Assembly: GCA_002502855.1 (NCBI GenBank)
Contig: DAQK01000002.1
Coordinates: 1-33,941 of the forward strand
DNA from: Methanobacterium sp. UBA279
Lineage (GTDB): Archaea; Methanobacteriota; Methanobacteria; Methanobacteriales; Methanobacteriaceae
Direction of reading: 5' to 3'
Length of the DNA stretch: 33,941 nt
Positions 27,177 through 33,941 of the stretch are shown here, piece by piece. Under the pieces are notes generated by a model. That model saw nothing but the letters and a program-made list of their open reading frames with translations, was not told where the DNA came from and searched no databases. The position numbers were made by a program, and so were the translations under genes. How positions within the stretch are numbered: the stretch's first letter is position 1; every line of letters begins with the position of its first letter.

Positions 27177-27373
27177 GGTAAAAAACCTCCTGTAAATAAA
27201 AATAAACTGTTTAGTAGTGAGATAAATTTAGATATTAATAATTAAACTTCTGGCTATATATATTATTTCCCTTACTAGATCCTATCTAGATAATATTTCC
27301 CTACTTAAAAAAAAGTTCCCTACCAAGAAAAATAGGATAAAAAAAAATTTGAAAAATCAACCTCAAAAATAAA

Positions 27374-29392
27374 TCATACAACCTTATAATAACCCTGTTT
27401 AGGTTCGTATATGGTTCCATTCCTCTTTAAGACCCTTATAACTTCTTCAACTTTTTCCTCATCCATGTTGTACCTGTTTTTAAGTTCGTCTATCAGTATC
27501 TGTTTAGGGGCCTTGCCGTTGTACTCGTCTTCCAACCGTTTAATGGTCTCGCTAATCAGTCGGTACTTATCACGGTCTGATTTAGGTGTTCTTCCTTCCA
27601 CCTTATCTATGTCCACTTTACCGGTTTCAGGATCGTAACCCACCTGTTTTAGACATTTCTGCTGCAGTAAGATGGCCCTTTTAGCATCGTAATCGGTAAC
27701 TTCCTGGCTAAGGCGGATACGGGCGCTGGATTCAGATAACCTGACGAGAGCTTCCAGTTGTCTGGCGGTTATAGGTACTGGTGCATCTTCTTCATCATCC
27801 ACACCGCCCCTCATTCCCACATAGAACTCCTCAAGCACTCTCATGGCTTCCTGGGTTAGTTTGGGGTGTACTTCCTTCCTGGCATAGGCGATGTATTTAC
27901 GCAGTAGTTCCGGGTCTATCTCAAATGGAATGGAAGTATTTTTATGGATGCGCAGTATATGGCCGGCTAATCTTTTATCCCGGTCCGGGTCTGGTTTATC
28001 TTCAATAACGAAGATCAGGTCGAAACGGGAAAGTATGGTTGAAGGGAGGTTGATCTGTTCTGCTGTTGGTTTGAAACGATCGAACCTTCCATATTTGGGG
28101 TTGGCCGCTGCCAGAACAGAACACCTGGAGTTAAGGGTGGCCATGATACCTGCCTTGGCTATGCTGATGGTCTGCTGTTCCAGGGCTTCGTGGATGGCTG
28201 ATCTGTCTTCTGGACGCATCTTATCCAGCTCATCAACACATACGTTACCCCTGTCTCCCAGTACCAGTGCTCCTGCTTCCAGGGACCATCCTCCCAGTTC
28301 ATCACGTACCGCTGCTGCGGTAAGACCCACTCCACTGGTACCTTTACCACTGGTGTAGATTCCCCTTGGCGCCAGTTTTGATACGTATTTAAGCATCTGG
28401 GATTTACCGATACCCGGGTCTCCCACGATGAGGATGTGGATGTCACCCCTGATCCGGGTTTTATCTTCCAGTAATTTAGCAGAACCTCCAAATAGCTGTA
28501 AAGCGATGGCTTCTTTCACTTCCCGGTAACCATGTATCGACGGGGCTGTGGAGTTAATAATCTTCTCGTAAACCTGGGGGTCGGCTGCTAATCGTTTTAT
28601 TTCTTCTTCATCCTCGGGGTCTATCTTGAGTTCCTCAAATTCCTGTTCCAGGGGTTCGATGTAGTTCCCATAGATGTAATTCTTGAAACGCTTGGTCTTC
28701 TCGTCCCGTACTGTTTTAAGCTGTCCAGTTATACGTACAATATCTCCTGGTGTTAATTCATCCACCAGGTCGTCTTCCAGAGTTACCACTATCTGTCGGG
28801 GCTGTTCTCCTCCAGAAAGATTTTCCAATGGTTCCTGCAGTTTGGTGCTCTGGGTGTCCATGAATTCGGACTCTTCCTGTAAGAGCCGGAACGATCGACC
28901 GCCACACTCCTGGCAAATCGCTGGTTCGCTTATTAGACTGGTCCTCTGGGGGACTTCGTGCAGCCTCATACAGCTTCGACATTCAAAAGTAGCGTTCACT
29001 ATTCTGGGACGGATCTCGTCAGTTTTACGTACTATACCATCTACAGCCACGAATTTACCGATGTACTTACTCCTTAAGAATCTCAAGGGTATGTTGTTTC
29101 CTATGTTCTCAAATCGGATATTTAAGTCAGCGTTCTTTCGCAGAGGATCGATGTTGCGTATAGCTTTTTGTGCCGCCTTTATAACCTCTTCAGGCTTTTC
29201 TATCAGAAGGTCGGCAAGATCTGCGTAGAACATTTCCAGATCTGTATAGTCTACTACTATGGATCTTTCATCGGGGTATTTCTCCAGGGCTTCAAAGATT
29301 TTATCCTTATATTTATCACTGGAAAAGAAATCCTCGAACTTGGCTACGGAAGTTTTTGTTTTATCGGTTGCAATTTCGGCTGATGTTGGCAT
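27374..29392 (-). CDS. mcm: Replicative DNA helicase MCM
   Basis: 672 residues. Forms the hexameric 3'-5' replicative helicase. N-terminal domain with a zinc site (CRSC and CQEC), and the OB fold; then the AAA+ core with Walker A GDPGIGKSQML, Walker B VCVDELDKM, sensor 1 in LAAANPKYGRFD, and Arg finger SRFDLIF. A C-terminal winged helix (about residues 605-672, ELKNRYNMDEEKVEEVIRVL) closes it. The start is ATG 29392 with AGGAG upstream; the frame extends 14 codons more without a ribosome site. No intein is present. Confidence 0.97.
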   Translation of the reverse strand: MPTSAEIATDKTKTSVAKFEDFFSSDKYKDKIFEALEKYPDERSIVVDYTDLEMFYADLADLLIEKPEEVIKAAQKAIRNIDPLRKNADLNIRFENIGNNIPLRFLRSKYIGKFVAVDGIVRKTDEIRPRIVNATFECRSCMRLHEVPQRTSLISEPAICQECGGRSFRLLQEESEFMDTQSTKLQEPLENLSGGEQPRQIVVTLEDDLVDELTPGDIVRITGQLKTVRDEKTKRFKNYIYGNYIEPLEQEFEELKIDPEDEEEIKRLAADPQVYEKIINSTAPSIHGYREVKEAIALQLFGGSAKLLEDKTRIRGDIHILIVGDPGIGKSQMLKYVSKLAPRGIYTSGKGTSGVGLTAAAVRDELGGWSLEAGALVLGDRGNVCVDELDKMRPEDRSAIHEALEQQTISIAKAGIMATLNSRCSVLAAANPKYGRFDRFKPTAEQINLPSTILSRFDLIFVIEDKPDPDRDKRLAGHILRIHKNTSIPFEIDPELLRKYIAYARKEVHPKLTQEAMRVLEEFYVGMRGGVDDEEDAPVPITARQLEALVRLSESSARIRLSQEVTDYDAKRAILLQQKCLKQVGYDPETGKVDIDKVEGRTPKSDRDKYRLISETIKRLEDEYNGKAPKQILIDELKNRYNMDEEKVEEVIRVLKRNGTIYEPKQGYYKVV

Positions 29393-29591
29393 AAAAAAGT
29401 TACTCCTATAAAAATAATATGAGTCACTAAACAATAAATGTAATGGTGACTTTTAAGTACTCTTATGTAGATCATCAAAATAATATATCTAGAAAATCTT
29501 AATCTAGAAAATCTTATATTAGATGATTACAAATAATAATAAGTTTTTTTTATCTTATTAAAGTATATGTATAATTATTTGAGGTAGTAAA

Positions 29592-30026
29592 TTGAGAAGA
29601 TCACGTTTGAATTTATTTAAGGCAACATCCATGACCATATCTGTTCTGGGGATTATCATGGTAATCATCACCATCGGAATAATAGGTTATCTGGTTTTCG
29701 ATACTTTATCATCAACCATTTCAACTGATGTGGGTAGTGGTTCGGATTATGACAAATTAGCTGCCTTGAAATCAGATTATAATAACCTCAATAATCAGTT
29801 TGTGGAAACCAAGTTGCAAATCGAGAGGATGAACAACGTAAATGCCACCATGGCCTATGATAAAGCAGAGTTGGAATTAATCCGGGCTCAATCAGATATA
29901 AGTGATGTGGAAAGTGCTATCAATTCCAGGAAATCATCTGATGAAGTGAAAAATAGGATAAAACTCGCACAGGATCAGCTGGGGGTTGCTACTCAGGCGC
30001 TCCGAGATCTGCAGGCTAAATATTGA
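29592..30026 (+). CDS. Membrane-anchored coiled-coil protein
   Basis: 144 residues from a TTG start with GAGGTAG upstream. A basic N-terminus (RRSRLNLFK) precedes one membrane helix (about residues 13-38, SMTISVLGIIMVIITIGIIG), then a Ser/Gly linker and a long heptad-patterned helix (about 55-142, with YNNLNNQFVETKLQIERM and IKLAQDQLGVATQALRDL). The topology places the coiled coil outside the cell or in the pseudoperiplasm if the positive-inside rule holds. No family recognised. The gene ends in a duplicated 21-bp stretch. The 200-base AT-rich gap before it holds promoters for it and mcm. Confidence 0.7.
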   Translation: MRRSRLNLFKATSMTISVLGIIMVIITIGIIGYLVFDTLSSTISTDVGSGSDYDKLAALKSDYNNLNNQFVETKLQIERMNNVNATMAYDKAELELIRAQSDISDVESAINSRKSSDEVKNRIKLAQDQLGVATQALRDLQAKY

Positions 30027-30050
30027 AAGCTGTAGGCTAAATATTGAAGG
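30009..30050 (+). repeat. 21-bp tandem duplication across a stop codon
   Basis: CTGCAGGCTAAATATTGAAAG at 30009-30029 is followed directly by a copy with two changes at 30030-30050. Each copy contains TGA in the coiled-coil gene's frame, and the second also gains TAG. The C-terminus LQAKY is therefore encoded twice but only the first copy is translated. Confidence 0.6.
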
Positions 30051-30127
30051 GCAGTAATATTGTATCATAAGCAACGTGGGTAGTTAAAAAACTCGTAATC
30101 AAGATTTCTTCACATTTTTCGATTTAA

Positions 30128-30137
30128 TTTATATATA
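30128..30137 (+). promoter_or_regulatory. TATA box of the acyltransferase gene
   Basis: TTTATATATA is centred about 27 bases before the ATG at 30160, so the transcript is likely leaderless or nearly so. That agrees with the absence of a convincing Shine-Dalgarno. Confidence 0.45.
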
Positions 30138-30159
30138 GCGAATTAACATATGGTGTTGT

Positions 30160-31269
30160 ATGACTGTTACGAAAAAGCATCTCATGGAAGTAGACCTGAT
30201 AAAGGGTCTGGCCATAATATCTGTTGTACTGGTCCACTGTCTTCCCTACAATGATGCTTTCATGACTTTGAGGATGTTCACCTTTTCCATGGCCCTTTTG
30301 ATTTTCATGCTGCTTATGGGCCGTAATATGTACGCATCCTTTGAAAAACATAACTACATGGAGAATGGTTTTCATGCACTCAGTTACTTGAAAAACCGGT
30401 TGGTACGATTTTTATACCCATTCATCCCTGTATTTGTGATTTCCATTATTCTGGGATTGTTGACTAACCAGGATCTTTATTTCGGACTTTATACTCTGGT
30501 AGGATACCTTCCACTGCCCGGTCCAGGTAACTACTTCGTAACGGTGCTCTTACAGTTTATAATAATATTCCCCCTTTTATACCTGGCTTACAAGCGATAT
30601 CCATGGTTAACCTTAATTGCAACCTTTGCTATAAGCTTACTATTTGAGTTAATATCCCCATATATCAGTGCATTAAATGCAGACGCATATATATACTACG
30701 CTAACATTTTAAGGTATCTGTTCGTGATTACTTTAGGATTATGGGTCCTGGAAGCCTTTGAACCAACAAAGAGAATCAGATCAAACCTGGAATCAGCTAT
30801 AGTATTGATTGGACTGGTGGTAGGAGTTATCTATATGGTTGCCTTTGGAATTTTCCACTGGGAAGTTCCATTTTTCAACACCTTCTGGGGTACTGAATAC
30901 CCCACATTAGGATCCTACGTGGTTATAGTGGCATTTTATCCTCTAGTACTTTACATGCTGGCCTACAGGATTTTACCATCTAATTCCGAAAACAAAATCA
31001 TTAAATTCATTGCCTATGTGGGGAAAGCTTCTTACCATGTATTCCTGGTTCAGATACTGTTTTTCGCTGTATTCTACAACCCCTATGCCACGATTTCCCA
31101 GTCTGGATTGTTCGATCCAGTGACCAGTGGAATAATATCCATAGTGGTAAGCCTAGCAGTGACCCTACCTCTGGGGGCTCTGTTCTATAAATATGAATAC
31201 GTCTTCGATAACATACTGGATCGACTGTTCCGGATAAAAAAAGGACGATTCAGATTTAACGAGTGGTAG
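30160..31269 (+). CDS. Acyltransferase 3 family membrane protein
   Basis: 369 residues, about ten membrane helices. The first helix carries the family's catalytic-site signature in DLIKGLAIISVVLVHCLP (His27) and the second loop has LKNRLVRFLYPFIP, with the conserved Arg. The C-terminal helix pair FIAYVGKASYHVFLVQILFF matches the usual S-Y-x-x-YL-x-H region. Family members O-acylate surface sugars or lipids using acyl-CoA or related donors. In a methanogen the target is probably a cell-surface glycan, but no glycosylation genes are adjacent. The tail is basic (KKGRFRF). Confidence 0.85.
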   Translation: MTVTKKHLMEVDLIKGLAIISVVLVHCLPYNDAFMTLRMFTFSMALLIFMLLMGRNMYASFEKHNYMENGFHALSYLKNRLVRFLYPFIPVFVISIILGLLTNQDLYFGLYTLVGYLPLPGPGNYFVTVLLQFIIIFPLLYLAYKRYPWLTLIATFAISLLFELISPYISALNADAYIYYANILRYLFVITLGLWVLEAFEPTKRIRSNLESAIVLIGLVVGVIYMVAFGIFHWEVPFFNTFWGTEYPTLGSYVVIVAFYPLVLYMLAYRILPSNSENKIIKFIAYVGKASYHVFLVQILFFAVFYNPYATISQSGLFDPVTSGIISIVVSLAVTLPLGALFYKYEYVFDNILDRLFRIKKGRFRFNEW

Positions 31270-31337
31270 AAGTCTGAAAAAACAGGATTAAAAATTATTC
31301 CTTACTGATTGAATCCTTGCAGAATTAAGATTATACA

Positions 31338-31929
31338 CTATCTTCTGGCTATCACGTACATCTCCACACTTTTCTTCCGGGAGGAGGGTGGTTTGGTTGT
31401 TTTAACCGTTTTAAATTCTTTTTTAATCTCTTTCAAGAGGTTTTCAAATTCTTCTCCCTGGAAGGCCTTCATTATTAAACTGCTGTGGGGCTTTAAAATA
31501 GATCCAGAAATTCTAAGCACACCCAGGGCCAGATCCAGGGCGCGTACTTGATCCACATCTTTCACTCCGCTGAGCTGGGGAGAGGCATCTGAAAGGATGA
31601 CGTCAACTTTTCTGCCTGTAATTTCAAGTATCTGGTTTAGTGTTTCTTCTCGAGTAAAGTCTCCCATGATACCGATGAAGTTATCGCCTTCTATGGGTTT
31701 GATCCTCTGCAGGTCAACTCCCACAACCAGGCCTTCTTCCCCTACCTTTTCCAGGGCTACTTGGGACCATCCCCCTGGAGCAGCTCCCAGGTCAAGGACG
31801 ATATCTCCTTTCTGGATGATCTTGAATTTATTGTTGAGTTGGAGCAGTTTATAGGAGGCCCGGGAGTGGTAGCTCTCCTTTTTAGCCATCTTATAATAGG
31901 GTTCCTCCTTTCTCTCCTTGTTCCACTTT

Positions 31930-31937
<8 letters not shown>
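31338..31937 (-). CDS. rlmE: 23S rRNA 2'-O-ribose methyltransferase RlmE (FtsJ)
   Basis: 199 residues. Methylates a uridine ribose in the 23S rRNA A-loop using SAM. Catalytic K-D-K-E set visible as SYKL (about Lys30), LSDASP, IMKAFQG and SVEMYV. The SAM site is VLDLGAAPGGWSQVAL. No TRAM extension is present, unlike in some archaeal homologues. Its first codons overlap the last 8 bases of the phosphodiesterase gene, which implies translational coupling. Confidence 0.95.
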
Positions 31938-32463
<526 letters not shown>

Positions 32464-32552
32464 CTAATTTGATACTCCTCTTTTAAATATTGAAATATAT
32501 CTTTAATTGAGATATCCTTCATATTAATATACATATTTTTATATACATCGTT

Positions 32553-32573
32553 GATAATATTGTAAAGATTATC
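32553..32573. promoter_or_regulatory. Inverted repeat in the yfcE-like/topA divergent spacer
   Basis: GATAAT at 32553-32558 and ATTATC at 32568-32573 form a 6-bp inverted repeat with a 9-base centre. It lies downstream of a TTTATATA sequence at about 32537-32545 within the 174-base spacer, where topA transcription might begin. In AT-rich DNA such a repeat can occur by chance. Confidence 0.3.
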
Positions 32574-32637
32574 GAAATATCAATTTTATTGAACTTCAAA
32601 TTTTTATAAAAAAATTTTATTATTATGAGTGATCATC

Positions 32638-33941
32638 ATGCATGAGGTAATCATATGCGAAAAACCGAGGACGTCCGAGAGGATATCAGCTGCTCTGCCT
32701 GGTAAAGTAGAAAAAAAGAACTATAGGAGGATCCCTTACTATGAAGTGGAAAATAACGGGAAGAAAACCACAGTCCTGGCTGCAGTTGGCCACCTATACT
32801 CTTTAGCACCTAAAAACAGGAAGAAAAAGAAGTTCGACCTGGAATGGGTGCCCCTTTATGAAAGGGATAAATCAAAGAAGTACATCAAAAGTTACGTGGA
32901 CGCCATAAAGAAGCTTTCCAAAGGCGCTGATAGATTTGTACATGCCTGCGATTACGATATAGAAGGAACACTCATTGGTTACAACGTCCTGAAATATGCC
33001 TGCGGCCAGGATAGTCTGGACAACACGGTGAGGATGAAGTTCTCCACCCTCACCGATGAGGATATACTGGAAGCCTACGAGAACCCCATCGATCTGGACA
33101 TCAATCAGGTGGACAGTGGAATTGCCCGGCACGTGCTTGACTTTATTTTTGGAGTGAACATTTCCAAGTACCTCACCGATGCAGTTATGAAATCCACCAA
33201 GAGATACATCCAGCTATCTGCCGGCAGAGTACAGACACCTACACTGGCCATACTGGTCGACCGGGAGAAGGAAATCGGCACATTTATCCCAGAACCCTAC
33301 TGGAACATCAAAGCATATCTGGAAGGAAATATCATAGCCGACCATAAGAAGGGTAAGATCTTCAAAAGAGAGGATGTAGATGAAATCCTGGCAGATTGTA
33401 AGGATAAAGACGCCCAGGTTTCCAAGATCGAACTTAAAACTTCCAAAAAGATCCCACCATTCCCCTTCGATCTGGGATCACTGCAGTCAGAGGCCTACTC
33501 CCTATTCGGTTTCAGCCCTAAAAAGACCCAGCAAATAGCCCAGAATCTATATTCAGAGGGTTACACTTCTTATCCACGTACATCTTCCCAGAAACTCCCT
33601 AAAAGCATAGGTTACGATAAGATTCTTAAAAAACTCTCGGGTAACCCTGCCTTTAGAAAATCCATCCAGAAACTCAAGAAGCCATATAAGCCACGTGAAG
33701 GTAAGAAAAAGGATGAAGCACACCCATCCATACACCCCACTGGAGTTCTGCCTAAAAAGCTGGGTAGAGATTATCAGAAACTTTACGAACTCATAGCCTA
33801 CCGATTTATAAGTGTTTTTGGTGAAGATGCACTGGTAGAGACCATGAAGACAAACCTGGAGATAGGAAAGCAACCCTTCACCTTCACCAGGAAGAGAACG
33901 GCTAAACTGGGATGGCAGGAGCAGTACCCCTTCAGGAGCGT
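32638..33941 (+). CDS. topA: DNA topoisomerase I (type IA), N-terminal part
   Basis: 434 codons are in the window and the gene continues past the edge. Relaxes negative supercoils by single-strand passage. TOPRIM motifs are EVIICEKPRTSERI near the start and HACDYDIEGTLIG (Asp105-Glu109 region); the catalytic tyrosine is Tyr312 in TSYPRTSSQ. AHPSIHPTG is the later conserved His block. The C-terminal zinc fingers lie outside. Start ATG 32638 is preceded by GTGATC at 32628-32633, complementary to the 16S tail; the ATG at 32625 is out of frame and soon stops. Confidence 0.95.
   Translation, partial: MHEVIICEKPRTSERISAALPGKVEKKNYRRIPYYEVENNGKKTTVLAAVGHLYSLAPKNRKKKKFDLEWVPLYERDKSKKYIKSYVDAIKKLSKGADRFVHACDYDIEGTLIGYNVLKYACGQDSLDNTVRMKFSTLTDEDILEAYENPIDLDINQVDSGIARHVLDFIFGVNISKYLTDAVMKSTKRYIQLSAGRVQTPTLAILVDREKEIGTFIPEPYWNIKAYLEGNIIADHKKGKIFKREDVDEILADCKDKDAQVSKIELKTSKKIPPFPFDLGSLQSEAYSLFGFSPKKTQQIAQNLYSEGYTSYPRTSSQKLPKSIGYDKILKKLSGNPAFRKSIQKLKKPYKPREGKKKDEAHPSIHPTGVLPKKLGRDYQKLYELIAYRFISVFGEDALVETMKTNLEIGKQPFTFTRKRTAKLGWQEQYPFRS

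Noticed and set aside
27411..29383. Plus-strand open frames opposite mcm
   Set aside because: Antisense to a fully conserved helicase gene, with no domain and Ser/Arg-biased composition typical of shadows.

Overview
The window is archaeal and fits a methanogen of the Methanobacteriales, probably Methanobacterium or a close relative. Pointers are the 5' end of mer (F420-dependent methylene-H4MPT reductase), an HMf-type histone, Alba, digeranylgeranylglyceryl phosphate synthase (archaeal ether lipids), archaeal MCM, aIF2-beta, NMD3, archaeal TyrS and TopA, and TATA-type promoters in AT-rich spacers. TTG/GTG starts are common and Shine-Dalgarno sequences are strong. The genus is inferred from protein resemblance, not from a search.

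Layout. 1-3.8 kb: start of mer, two small or unknown proteins, a DUF4326 protein, Alba, a TRAM protein, a nitroreductase, a histone, then a GC-richer structured stretch that looks like a free-standing small RNA gene. 3.9-6.2 kb: a multi-PAS sensor histidine kinase ruined by four frameshifts and two stops. 6.3-9.1 kb: katG facing a Fur/PerR-like regulator across a palindrome-rich promoter. 9.2-11.8 kb: a graveyard (frameshifted zinc ribbon, IS630-type transposase tail, trehalose-6-phosphate synthase remnant, frameshifted DUF3795 gene) around an intact 6-phospho-3-hexuloisomerase gene. 12-15 kb: Hsp20, a DUF429/MgtE-like pair, and a Trypco2-like gene under a perfect palindrome. 15.1-18.8 kb: broken membrane-TPR gene, MutS-like ATPase, truncated U32 peptidase, orphan response regulator. 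19-24.3 kb: lipid synthase, membrane-anchored methyltransferase, tRNA-Ala(CGC), double-CDGSH protein, DedA protein, broken CDF transporter, thymidylate kinase and a second copy of the acidic protein seen at 0.6 kb. 24.3-29.4 kb, minus strand: a compact information-processing block reading mcm, aIF2-beta, nmd3, tyrS and an unknown 70-aa gene. 29.6-33.9 kb: a membrane coiled-coil protein, an acyltransferase, phosphodiesterase-rlmE, and topA running off the edge.

How it fits together. Core genes (replication, translation, lipid, nucleotide) are intact and tightly packed. Accessory genes (sensor kinase, trehalose synthesis, cation efflux, peptidase, TPR protein) are decaying, often by one-base additions in short homopolymers. 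katG with its regulator looks like an acquired oxidative-stress module. The least explained items are the candidate RNA near 3.6 kb, the paralogous acidic family, the palindrome-controlled Trypco2-like gene and a zinc-ribbon gene that seems to start at ATT.
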